Below are positions 7,038 through 14,236 of a stretch of DNA of 15,819 nt, piece after piece. The notes beneath the pieces were generated by a model, which searched no databases, was not told the origin of the DNA, and saw only the letters and a program-made list of their open reading frames with translations. The position numbers and the translations under genes were made by a program. Every line of letters starts with the position of its first letter. The stretch's first letter is position 1. Source of the DNA: JAHFUI01 sp041485905 (lineage in GTDB: Bacteria > Acidobacteriota > Vicinamibacteria > Vicinamibacterales > CAVVIG01); NCBI GenBank assembly GCA_041485905.1, contig JBGPKK010000105.1, forward strand, positions 1 through 15,819. Reading direction: 5' to 3'.

Positions 7038-7532
7038 ATGGCCGTCAAGCAGGGTTGGACCGGTCGCGTGTACGAGGACTTCGAAGTCGGCGACGTGTAC
7101 GAACACCCGCTCGGCCGCACGATTCTGGCGGCGGACAACACCTGGTTCACGCTGTTGACGATGAACACGAATCCGCTGCATTTTGACGCCGCGTATGCGG
7201 CGCGCACCGAGTTCGGCAAGCCGCTCGTCAACTCCTGTCTGACGCTCGCCGTCGTGACCGGGCAATCGGTGACGGATCTCTCTCAGAACGCGATGGCGAA
7301 CCTTGGATGGGACGAGATCCGGATGCCGCATCCAGTGTTCGAAGGGGATACCATCTACGCCCGCAGCGAAGTGCTCGATATCCGCGAGTCGAAATCGCGG
7401 TCCAACGTCGGCATCGTCCGGGTGAAGACCACCGGGCTGAATCAGGATCGTGTTGTTGTGCTCGAATTCACGCGGACCTTCATGGTGTACAAGCGCGGCC
7501 ACGTACCAGGCGCCAACCCGCCCCCTCGGTAG
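7038..7532 (+). CDS. MaoC-family (hot-dog fold) enoyl-CoA hydratase/dehydratase
   Basis: This 164-residue single hot-dog protein likely adds water to a 2-enoyl-CoA. The active-site stretch TMNTNPLHFDAAYAA (41-55) matches the hydratase-2 motif around Asn45 and His48, but the catalytic Asp of that motif is Asn43 here. FEVGD near 15-19 and the FEGDTIYARSEV strand (101-112) are MaoC signatures; the subfamily resembles mesaconyl-CoA hydratase-like proteins. The ATG directly follows the CoA-transferase stop with no gap; AGGAG lies 12 bases upstream within that gene, so coupling is likely. With the transporter, CoA-transferase and the divergent acyl-CoA dehydrogenase it completes a short import, activation, oxidation and hydration series. 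A thiolase or lyase to finish the pathway is not in the window. Confidence 0.9.
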   Translation: MAVKQGWTGRVYEDFEVGDVYEHPLGRTILAADNTWFTLLTMNTNPLHFDAAYAARTEFGKPLVNSCLTLAVVTGQSVTDLSQNAMANLGWDEIRMPHPVFEGDTIYARSEVLDIRESKSRSNVGIVRVKTTGLNQDRVVVLEFTRTFMVYKRGHVPGANPPPR

Positions 7533-7558
7533 CGGGCGCAGGCCATTGAGGGCTCGCG

Positions 7559-7587
7559 TAGACTTCGACGCCGGATCGCACTACGAT
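7559..7587 (+). promoter_or_regulatory. Weak candidate sigma-70-type promoter
   Basis: TAGACT (7559-7564) and TACGAT (7582-7587) are separated by 17 bases in the 100-bp gap before the metallo-beta-lactamase-domain gene. Each matches its consensus at four or five positions. A 14-bp self-complementary GC palindrome (7588-7601) follows directly. The gap and the change of gene theme suggest a separate promoter here, but the match is modest. Confidence 0.3.
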
Positions 7588-7632
7588 GCCGCCCGGGCGG
7601 CTCGCAGGGCTAAACCGCAAGTGGAGAATGAG

Positions 7633-9447
7633 ATGCGCCACGCATTCAGAATAGCTGTCTGGTTGCTCGTGCTTGTCGCGTCGGCGATCGCACGCCCGGC
7701 CTCCGCGCAGATCGATCTGTCCGGCGAATGGGGCGGCACCTTTCACGAAGACCTGCCGCATCGCGGCGGCGTGCAGCTCGGCGACTACACGGGGCTGCCG
7801 CTCAGTGAAGCCGGCTGGCGCAAGGCGCAAAGCTGGGACGAAGCCGTTGTGGCCACACACGAGCGGCAGTGCATTCCACACATCGCGACCTACGCGCTGC
7901 GCGGCCCGGCCACCATTCGTTTCGTCAAAGTGGTCGATCCGAATTCTGGCCGGCTCCTCGCGTACAACCTGCAGGGCAGCTACGGCCGGCCGCGCACGAT
8001 CTGGATGGATGGACGCCCGCACCCTTCAGATTTGGCGCCGCACACCTGGGCAGGATTCTCGACCGGGACCTGGGAACGCAACGAACTGGTCGTATCGACC
8101 ACGCACATCAAGATGGGCTGGATTCAGCGCAACGGCGCGCCGACCAGCGATCTCACCACGATGACCGAGCAGTTCATCCGTCACGGCGACTACCTGATGG
8201 CGGTCAGCGTCGTGAACGATCCGGTATTTCTCAGCGAGCCGTTCATTCGAACGTCGAACTTTGTCTTGAGCCTGGCCGCCAATGCCGATTCGTGGGGCTC
8301 CTGCGGGCCGGCGCAAACCGTCGACGAGCTGCCGGGGGCGCCCAAGGGCTATGTACCGCACCATCTGCCTGGCGACATGGCGCACATTCAGGAGTTCGTG
8401 ACGAAAAACGGCGTGCCGGTTGATGCCGCTCGGGGCGGCGGTGAGACGACGTATCCGGAGTACGCGTTGAAGATGCAGCAACTGGCGCGTAATCCGTCCG
8501 ATCCGCGGAATCTGGTGACGCAGGGACCGCCGCGTGGAGAGAATCCGCGTCGAGGGGAAACGAGTCAGCTGGACTCCGAGATTCGTGTGCTGCCGGTCCA
8601 GGGTAACGTCTATCTCCTCGCGGGCGCCGGCGGCAACATGGCCGTGCAGGTAGGAGAGGATGGCGTCCTGCTCGTGGACACGGGTGCGGGCACGGTGACC
8701 GACAAGGTCGTCGCGGCAATCAGGCAGCTGTCGGACAAGCCGATTCGCTTCATCCTGAACACGCACGCGCATCCCGATCAGATGGGAGGCAACGAGAGGC
8801 TCGCCCGTGCCGGCAGCCGCGCCGAAGGTGGCCGCGCGGCCGACAACCCGGGCCCGGGCGCGATGGTGATGGCTCACGAGGCGGTGCTGCGCGCGGTCAG
8901 CGGGCTGGCGGGGAAGCCGGGTGCCATGCCCGTCGCCGCGTGGCCGACCGACACATATTCAGGTGAATCGAAAGACGTGTACTCGAACGGCGAGCCGGTA
9001 CAGCTCTTTCATCAACCCGCCGCGCACACTGACGGTGACAGCGTCGTCCTGTTCCGCCGCTCCGATGTCGTCGTCACCGGCGACATCTTCGATATGACGA
9101 GCTATCCGGTGATCGATGCGGCGCGGGGCGGCAGGTTCACCGGCATCATCGCCGCGTTGAACCGCATTATCGAGATCACAGTCCCCAAGGACTGGCAGGA
9201 AGGCGGGACGATGGTGATCCCCGGCCGCGGCCGCGTGGCGGACGAATCCGACGTGGTCGAGTACCGCGACATGCTCACCATCATTCGCGATCGAGTTCAG
9301 GATCTGATCAAGAAGGGGATGACGCTCGATCAGGTTCAGGCGGCCAGACCGTCGTTCGAGTACGACGGCCGATACGGTGCGGCGACAGGACCGTGGACCA
9401 CGAAGATGTTTGTGGAAGCCGCGTATCGCGATCTGAGCAGGAAGTAG
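7633..9447 (+). CDS. Secreted two-domain protein: unknown beta-rich domain plus metallo-beta-lactamase-fold domain
   Basis: This 604-residue protein starts with a signal peptide (MRHAFRIAVWLLVLVASAIA, cleavage after ASA at 25), so it acts outside the cytoplasm. Residues 27-235 form a domain (IDLSGEW, LPLSEAGW, TWAGFSTGTWE, RNGAPTSDL) paralogous to the next gene. Residues 314-600 form a metallo-beta-lactamase fold. It has HAHPD at 378-382 giving two His and one Asp ligand, His465 in AAHTDGD and Asp484 in VVTGD. The final ligand, normally His in PGHG, is Arg532 (PGRG). The role may be hydrolysis of an ester, lactam or thioester, but the substrate is unknown and the last-ligand change makes activity uncertain. 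The start has GGAGA upstream; the open frame back to 7450 is not used. Confidence 0.85.
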   Translation: MRHAFRIAVWLLVLVASAIARPASAQIDLSGEWGGTFHEDLPHRGGVQLGDYTGLPLSEAGWRKAQSWDEAVVATHERQCIPHIATYALRGPATIRFVKVVDPNSGRLLAYNLQGSYGRPRTIWMDGRPHPSDLAPHTWAGFSTGTWERNELVVSTTHIKMGWIQRNGAPTSDLTTMTEQFIRHGDYLMAVSVVNDPVFLSEPFIRTSNFVLSLAANADSWGSCGPAQTVDELPGAPKGYVPHHLPGDMAHIQEFVTKNGVPVDAARGGGETTYPEYALKMQQLARNPSDPRNLVTQGPPRGENPRRGETSQLDSEIRVLPVQGNVYLLAGAGGNMAVQVGEDGVLLVDTGAGTVTDKVVAAIRQLSDKPIRFILNTHAHPDQMGGNERLARAGSRAEGGRAADNPGPGAMVMAHEAVLRAVSGLAGKPGAMPVAAWPTDTYSGESKDVYSNGEPVQLFHQPAAHTDGDSVVLFRRSDVVVTGDIFDMTSYPVIDAARGGRFTGIIAALNRIIEITVPKDWQEGGTMVIPGRGRVADESDVVEYRDMLTIIRDRVQDLIKKGMTLDQVQAARPSFEYDGRYGAATGPWTTKMFVEAAYRDLSRK

Positions 9448-9467
9448 CGCTGAAGCCTTGCGCTACT
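9443..9467 (+). terminator. Hairpin at the end of the metallo-beta-lactamase-domain gene
   Basis: AGTAGCGC (9443-9450) pairs with GCGCTACT (9460-9467) around a nine-base loop; the stop codon TAG lies in the left arm. There is no T-tract after it, so it is a weak or factor-assisted terminator, or an mRNA-stabilising hairpin. The next gene starts only 9 bp later, so readthrough is possible. Confidence 0.35.
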
Positions 9468-9475
9468 CAGATCGA

Positions 9476-10321
9476 ATGAACACAAAGGACACAATGGACA
9501 CAAAGGAACGGGTAGCCTGGCGATCCCATTCAGCCCGACAGGGCCTTCCCTTTGTGTCCTTGGTGTCCTTCGTGTCCTTTGTGTTTCTCGGGACACATGG
9601 AATCGCGCAGCGCGGACAGCCCCCCGGTCCTCCGCCGACTCCAAAGGCCGCCGCGCCTGTCGACGTGACAGGAAACTGGGTGTCGGTCGTCACCGAAGAC
9701 TGGCGGTGGCGCATGCTGGTCCCGAAAAAGGGCGACTATTCCAGTGTGCCGCTCAGCGCGGAAGGCCGCAAGGTCGCGGACACGTGGGATCCGGCCAGGG
9801 CGGCGAGCGACGGGTGCAAGGCCTACGGGGCGGCTGCCATCATGCGCGTGCCGGGACGGCTGCGCATCGCGTGGGACGGCGACAACACGTTGAAAATCGA
9901 GACGGATGCCGGACAGCAAACCAGGCTTCTGTACTTCGACATGTCGCAAAAGCCGCAGACCACACGAACCTGGCAAGGTCACTCTGCCGCCGAGTGGGAG
10001 CGCATTCTTCAGCCCGGCGGTCGCGGCGTCAGCCTGCAACAGGCGCCGCCGCGCATCGGCTCGCTGAAAGTCGTCACGACCAGCCTTCGAGGCGGATACC
10101 TGCGCGCCAACGGCGTGCCTTACAGCGAGGACACGTCGGTCACCGAGTATTTCGATCGAGAGGCGTCATTCGGGACCGAGTGGCTGACGGTGTTCACGAT
10201 CGTCGAAGACCCGAAATACCTGAATCAGCAGTTCATCACCAGCACGCATTTCAAACGCGAGCCCGACGCGTCGAAATGGACGCCGACGCCGTGCGAGCCG
10301 GTCTCGCCGGCCAGCCGCTAG
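9476..10321 (+). CDS. Secreted protein of unknown function, paralogue of the N-terminal domain of the upstream gene
   Basis: This 281-residue protein is predicted to be secreted. Residues 62-280 align by eye with residues 27-235 of the upstream protein. Shared blocks are VDVTGNW with IDLSGEW, GDYSSVPLSAEGRK with GDYTGLPLSEAGWRK, RTWQGHSAAEWE with HTWAGFSTGTWE, RANGVPYSED with RNGAPTSDL, then DPKYLNQQFI with DPVFLSEPFI. No catalytic motif is recognised; the size and strand-rich look suggest a beta-barrel or lipocalin-like binder, which is a guess. The ATG at 9476 is used; a TTG at 9458 would add six residues. The signal peptide is unusual: its n-region (NTKDTMDTK) and hydrophobic core (FVSLVSFVSFVF, 26-37) are both encoded by arms of the inverted repeat at 9479-9585. 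A Gln/Pro-rich linker follows the predicted cleavage site near 44. Confidence 0.75.
   Translation: MNTKDTMDTKERVAWRSHSARQGLPFVSLVSFVSFVFLGTHGIAQRGQPPGPPPTPKAAAPVDVTGNWVSVVTEDWRWRMLVPKKGDYSSVPLSAEGRKVADTWDPARAASDGCKAYGAAAIMRVPGRLRIAWDGDNTLKIETDAGQQTRLLYFDMSQKPQTTRTWQGHSAAEWERILQPGGRGVSLQQAPPRIGSLKVVTTSLRGGYLRANGVPYSEDTSVTEYFDREASFGTEWLTVFTIVEDPKYLNQQFITSTHFKREPDASKWTPTPCEPVSPASR
9479..9585. repeat. Inverted repeat of 9-bp units inside the start of a coding sequence
   Basis: The left arm (9479-9505) is three units: AACACAAAG, GACACAATG, GACACAAAG. The right arm (9550-9585) is four units that, read on the opposite strand, are AACACAAAG, GACACGAAG, GACACCAAG and GACACAAAG. A 44-bp spacer separates the arms. 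Both arms begin with the same terminal unit, so this is an element-like palindrome and not a chance run. Similar GACACAAAG-type repeats are common in bacterial intergenic DNA (general knowledge, unverified here). The nine-base period preserves reading frame, and the element supplies codons 2-11 and 25-37 of the gene. Confidence 0.85.
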
Positions 10322-10351
10322 CCCGATAATCGACAACCGTCGACGACCGCC

Positions 10352-11707
10352 TTATTTCGCGTCCGGCAATATCAGTGACGCGAGCGTTGGGCCAGACTCG
10401 CCTCGCCTCAAGAGACTGGGACCGGAAGGCTTGAACAGAGTCCTCGGATTCTCGAGAGCGGGATCCACGAGAAAGCTCATGAAACAGTTCTGCATCTCTT
10501 CCCAGTTCTGAGGCCCCCACACGACGAGCTTCTTCGGATCGGGGTTGAACTTGTTGCCCGCGGAGTTGTCGAAGTGCGCGATGCCCACGATGCGGGTCCC
10601 CTTGGGTATGGGAATCGGCTGCTCGAGATCGAACCCGAGCTGCCAGTTGAAATCCCACTTCGCTTTGAAGATCGTGTCCGACGTGCCGGAAGGATAGATG
10701 AGACGTACTTCGTAGTCCTTGCCTCGCAGGTGCATGTGCGGCTGCAGGTAGACCAGTTGCGTATCGGCCGTCGCCGTCATTTCCGACACCACTTCCGCAT
10801 CGTTTGCGCCGGCTGGGATCGCGAGATTGCCCGCAGTGGGGCCGTCGTGCGTGAAGTACCGCAGCCGGGGCGGAGCCTTTGCGAAGATCAGGCCGAGCTT
10901 CGATCGGTCGGTGGTCTCCTTTCCGATCGCGGTGTAATGCATGCTGAAGACAATGTCCGACCCTTTCGGCACGAACTTGGCCGAGTCGAACATATTGAAG
11001 TCCTGAGCGCCCAGCCCGGGGTTGAACTTGCCCAGCAGGTCAGTCCCTTCTCCCTGCCGTCCGAGCTCTACGTCGCCCGCTTCGTAGGCGACTCCCGGTT
11101 CCGCGTCTTTCATCCATGCCGAGCCCGGCGGCCGGACGATGGCCCTCATGTGGTGGACCGCCTGAGCGTTGCCGGGACGCAGATCGGCGGCGACGACCCA
11201 CCGGTCTTCGGTGAAACTGGCTTTGACGAGGATGCTCTTGTAGTTGATGGTTCCGGTCGCCGGCAGCGGAACGTCCTTCGGCATCTCGATGATCATGTCC
11301 GGCTTGAGGCTCCAGCCTTCCTGGAACGCCACCTGTGGCGGTTTGTCTTTCTCCTCGCCTTCCGAAGCCCCACCGTCGGCCCACGCGACGATGGTGTTGA
11401 TGTCGGCGTCGCTCAGCCGCTTGTCATTCGCAAAATGACCGTACGCCGGATCCGCGAACCACGGCGGCATCTGCCGAGCCACAACGGCGGTTTTCATCGC
11501 CCGCGCCCACGGTCGCGTCTCTTTGTAAGAGAGGAATGACATCGGAGCGATTTCACCGGGACGATGGCAGCTCTGACAGTTCTTCTGCAGAACGGGGAGC
11601 ACGTCTCTGTTGAAAGTGACGATCCCCGCATGTTCCTCTGTCGTCGCGTGGGTTGACGCGAGGGCCGCCATCCCCACCAGCAAGCCAGCGACGGATTTCC
11701 AAGTCAT
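10352..11707 (-). CDS. Periplasmic c-type cytochrome fused to a copper type II monooxygenase-like domain
   Basis: This 451-residue protein has a signal peptide (MTWKSVAGLLVGMAALAS) and then a small cytochrome domain with heme motif CQSCH (44-48) and likely axial Met80 in RQMPPW. The remainder (about 130-450) resembles the two-lobed PHM/DBH copper type II monooxygenase fold. Candidate copper ligands are His185-His186 (AVHHM), His257 (SMHYT), His324 and His326 (QPHMHLRG), and Met410 (NCFMSF). Thus heme and both copper sites appear intact. It could oxidise a small organic compound, with heme delivering electrons in place of ascorbate, but the substrate is not known. GAGGAG stands 7 bases before the ATG at 11707, ruling out the longer frame from 11776. 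It lies 16 bp downstream of the PQQ-type propeller gene, so the two are one operon. Confidence 0.88.
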   Translation of the reverse strand: MTWKSVAGLLVGMAALASTHATTEEHAGIVTFNRDVLPVLQKNCQSCHRPGEIAPMSFLSYKETRPWARAMKTAVVARQMPPWFADPAYGHFANDKRLSDADINTIVAWADGGASEGEEKDKPPQVAFQEGWSLKPDMIIEMPKDVPLPATGTINYKSILVKASFTEDRWVVAADLRPGNAQAVHHMRAIVRPPGSAWMKDAEPGVAYEAGDVELGRQGEGTDLLGKFNPGLGAQDFNMFDSAKFVPKGSDIVFSMHYTAIGKETTDRSKLGLIFAKAPPRLRYFTHDGPTAGNLAIPAGANDAEVVSEMTATADTQLVYLQPHMHLRGKDYEVRLIYPSGTSDTIFKAKWDFNWQLGFDLEQPIPIPKGTRIVGIAHFDNSAGNKFNPDPKKLVVWGPQNWEEMQNCFMSFLVDPALENPRTLFKPSGPSLLRRGESGPTLASLILPDAK

Positions 11708-11723
11708 GACTGCGCTCCTCGTG

Positions 11724-13112
11724 CTATTTGCGAGCCGCGGAATAACTGACTTTCCAGATTCGGTTGCCGCCATCATCGGAAACGAGCAGCGAGCCGTCCC
11801 TGGCGACGGTCACGCCAACGGGCCGGCCCCACGTCGTGATCTGACCGTCGGTTCCATCGTTGACGAGAAACCCTGTGAGGAAATCTTCCACGGCACCGGG
11901 TTTGCCGTTCTGAAACGGCACGAATCCGACTTTGTATCCATTCGCCTTGGAGCGGTTCCATGAGCCGTGCATGGCCACGAACGCGCCATTACGATACCGC
12001 TGCGGAAACTGCGTGCCCGTGTAGAACGTGGCGCCGAGCGCGGCGGCATGAGCCGGAAGGAGGACGTCAGGGATCAGCGCCGTCTTCACGAGGTTCGGGA
12101 GCTTCCCGACGTGCATCGGATCGTAGTTCTGGCCGATGTAGGAAAACGGCCACCCGTAGAATCCGCCTTCTTTCACTGACGTGAAGTAGTCGGGCACCAG
12201 ATCGTCACCGAGGTTGTCGCGTTCGTTGACCGACGTCCACAGCGTATTGGTCCCCGGCTGCCACGCCAACGCCGTCGGAGTGCGCAATCCGGACGCGAAC
12301 AGGCGGAAGCCGGTGCCGTCCGCGTTGTACTCGTTGATCGCCGCGCGGCGCACGTCCTCGCCTTCCGAGTTGTTCGACCCGGAGCCGACCGTCACGTACA
12401 TCTTCCTGCCATCGCGGCTGAACGTGACGTTGCGCGCGAAATGCTGGCCTCCGCCCGGCAGATCCACCAGTCGTTCGGGCTGACTGCCCTGCGTGTCTCC
12501 GGGCTGATATTTGTAGCGGGCGATGCAGTCGGTGTAGCCGACGTAGAGGTATCCAGGCTGAAACGCCAGGCCGAGGGGCTGACGGCCGCCAGCGCCATCT
12601 GCCGTGCACACGGGTTGCGGGGGCGCTCCGCGACCCGGACCCTGGCCCGCGCCCGGAGGCGGTGCGCCGGCAGCGGGGGCTGCGCCCGCGCCGGGACCTC
12701 TGGCAACGCCTGGGGCGCCACCGGCGCCGGCTCCGCCGGCCGCCGCGGCAGGCGGCGGTCCGCCGCGACGCGCGGGCGCGGGACCCTGAACGTAGACGTT
12801 CCGCACGTCCGGCGTTCCGTCGTTGTTCGTGTCTCGCAACACCATGATGCTGTTCGCGCCCGTCTGAGAGACAAACAAATCGCCGTTCGGCGCGTATTCC
12901 ATCATCCGAGCCGACGGCAGATCGTCGGCGAACATGCTGACCGTGAAGCCCTCAGGCGCTTTCAGTTGGGCGCCTTCCGGCCTGGGGATCACCCGGGAGG
13001 GGTTCGGCTTCGCCGGCGACGGCGCCGGAAGCTGCGGCGGTCGTTGTTGTCCGAAGAGCATGGCACCCATGGATGCCGCTCCGACCGCGATCAGCATGAC
13101 ACTTCGTCTCAT
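11724..13112 (-). CDS. PQQ-dependent sugar dehydrogenase-like (sorbosone dehydrogenase family) beta-propeller
   Basis: This 462-residue secreted protein has a signal peptide (residues 1-21) and a six-bladed propeller like soluble glucose/sorbosone dehydrogenases, which oxidise sugars or polyols in the periplasm with PQQ. Typical segments are PEGFTVSMFADDL (53-65), YAPNGDLFVSQTG (73-85), GLAFQPGYLYVGYTD (181-195), FSRDGRKMYVTVGSGSN (around 235-251), EGGFYGWPFSYIGQN and FVAMHGSWNRS. A 56-residue Ala/Gly/Pro-rich insertion (about 111-166) interrupts the propeller between the DTNNDG segment and the next blade. PQQ dependence is inferred from family; no PQQ synthesis genes are nearby. GAGG lies about 7 bases before the ATG. 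Electrons may pass to the downstream cytochrome-containing protein. Confidence 0.87.
   Translation of the reverse strand: MRRSVMLIAVGAASMGAMLFGQQRPPQLPAPSPAKPNPSRVIPRPEGAQLKAPEGFTVSMFADDLPSARMMEYAPNGDLFVSQTGANSIMVLRDTNNDGTPDVRNVYVQGPAPARRGGPPPAAAAGGAGAGGAPGVARGPGAGAAPAAGAPPPGAGQGPGRGAPPQPVCTADGAGGRQPLGLAFQPGYLYVGYTDCIARYKYQPGDTQGSQPERLVDLPGGGQHFARNVTFSRDGRKMYVTVGSGSNNSEGEDVRRAAINEYNADGTGFRLFASGLRTPTALAWQPGTNTLWTSVNERDNLGDDLVPDYFTSVKEGGFYGWPFSYIGQNYDPMHVGKLPNLVKTALIPDVLLPAHAAALGATFYTGTQFPQRYRNGAFVAMHGSWNRSKANGYKVGFVPFQNGKPGAVEDFLTGFLVNDGTDGQITTWGRPVGVTVARDGSLLVSDDGGNRIWKVSYSAARK
12615..12782 (-). repeat. Low-complexity Ala/Gly/Pro coding insertion
   Basis: About 56 codons of the propeller gene encode almost only Ala, Gly, Pro and a few Arg/Gln, with imperfect repeats such as GAGAGG, AAPAAGAPPPGAG and GQGPGRG. 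The stretch is very GC-rich and lies in a surface loop position between propeller segments. It probably arose by slippage in GC-rich DNA and makes a flexible loop. Confidence 0.75.
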
Positions 13113-13162
13113 CGTTAAACCTCGTCAGGAGGATGGTAGCGCAAATTCAGGTCGTAACTCCA

Positions 13163-13168
13163 TATACT
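13163..13168 (+). promoter_or_regulatory. Candidate -10 element giving a leaderless mRNA for the substrate-binding protein gene
   Basis: TATACT at 13163-13168 is five of six bases from TATAAT and ends seven bases before the ATG at 13176. Normal -10 to start-site spacing would place transcription start on or next to that ATG, and no Shine-Dalgarno sequence is present. The 63-bp gap also serves the divergent propeller operon. No clear -35 is seen. Confidence 0.45.
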
Positions 13169-13175
13169 GTCGCCC

Positions 13176-14225
13176 ATGAAGACGATGAAGACACGCCTAT
13201 TGTCCTTCGTCTGGGCCATGCTGGTGACCTGCATCGCATCGGCCGGGGCCCAGCCGCTGCAGAAGCTCACCATCAATTTCCCGACCCGAAGCGGCGCCTC
13301 GTGGCCGCTGTTCATCGCAAAAGAGGGCGGGTATTACCAGAAATACGGGCTGGACGTCGACCTGGTGTTTGCGGGCCATCCGGGCGGGATCGCGATGGTG
13401 GTCAGCGGTGAAGCGCAGATGAGCAGCTACAACCTCGAGTCGGTGATGCAGGCGAGCGTCAGGGACGCAGCCTTTGCGGTGGTCGGCAGCTCGGTTAACC
13501 GGGCATTCTTCGTCTTGATGTCGCGCGCCGATATTGCAAATGTCAAGGACCTGAGGGGCAAGAGGCTGGCGGTCAGTCAGATTGGCGATCCGCCGTACAA
13601 CTATGCGAGCGCCTACCTCAAGAAGTTCGGGCTGACTGCCAGGGACGTGGAATGGATCGCAGTCGGCACCGACGCCAACGGACGCGCCGCGGCGCTGGCG
13701 GCGGGCCGCGCCGATGCCACGCTCCTGACGCCGCCGGCCTATTTCAAACTCGAAGAAGCCGGCTTCAAGAGCCTTGGCAATCTGGCCGAACACGACGACA
13801 TCTTCGCGTCCACGACCTACCTGCTGAAAAAGAGCACGATTGCGGCGAATCCCAAATTACCCGAGTTGCTGATCAAAGCGCATGCGGAAGCCATCAAGCG
13901 CTTTTATGACGACAAGGCGTTCGCCGTTAAGGCGTATCAGGTCTACGACAAGCAGACCTCCGCGGACGTCGAGCGGTTCTACGACGGTTACGCGAAGGCC
14001 AACCTCCTGGAGCGTGTGCCGTACGTCCTGGCTGGGGCGCTCAAGTCTGTGATCGATCAACAGACCGATCCGCGAATGATGACGTTGATGAAGGAGTACG
14101 ACTTTCACAAGGTGGTCGACAACAGCATTGTCAGCCGGCTTGTGAAGGAAGGCTTCTTCGAGAAGCTGTTTGGCCCCGGGATCAAGCCGGAACAAGATCG
14201 CAAGGCCAGGCTCGCATTCAAGTAA
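13176..14225 (+). CDS. ABC-transporter-type substrate-binding protein (SsuA/NMT1-like)
   Basis: This 349-residue periplasmic protein has a signal peptide (MKTMKTRLLSFVWAMLVTC, cleavage near AGA at 25). The mature part has the SsuA/NMT1-type layout: FPTRSGASWPLFIAKEGGYY (35-54), GLDVDLVF, GGIAMVVSGEAQM, VKDLRGKRLAVSQIGD and LAAGRADATLLTPP. Such proteins bind small organic solutes such as alkyl sulfonates, taurine or thiamine precursors for import. No permease or ATPase gene is adjacent, so it is an orphan in this window. The start could also be the second ATG at 13185. The MetE-like gene begins 11 bp after its stop and is probably cotranscribed, hinting that the bound solute carries a methyl group or thiol; this is inference. 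Confidence 0.85.
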   Translation: MKTMKTRLLSFVWAMLVTCIASAGAQPLQKLTINFPTRSGASWPLFIAKEGGYYQKYGLDVDLVFAGHPGGIAMVVSGEAQMSSYNLESVMQASVRDAAFAVVGSSVNRAFFVLMSRADIANVKDLRGKRLAVSQIGDPPYNYASAYLKKFGLTARDVEWIAVGTDANGRAAALAAGRADATLLTPPAYFKLEEAGFKSLGNLAEHDDIFASTTYLLKKSTIAANPKLPELLIKAHAEAIKRFYDDKAFAVKAYQVYDKQTSADVERFYDGYAKANLLERVPYVLAGALKSVIDQQTDPRMMTLMKEYDFHKVVDNSIVSRLVKEGFFEKLFGPGIKPEQDRKARLAFK

Positions 14226-14236
14226 CCGTTCCCCTC

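Noticed and set aside
4717..7502. Long minus-strand frames (382 and 393 codons) under the transporter, CoA-transferase and MaoC genes
   Set aside because: They are antisense shadows of well-recognised genes, with Arg-rich translations and no known motifs.
7588..7601. GC palindrome GCCGCCCGGGCGGC as a terminator for the MaoC operon
   Set aside because: It is self-complementary without a loop and has no T-tract; a short GC palindrome like this is expected by chance in such DNA.
10322..10351. Bidirectional terminator in the 30-bp convergent gap
   Set aside because: Only short, broken GTCG/CGAC symmetry is present, with no stable stem or T-run.
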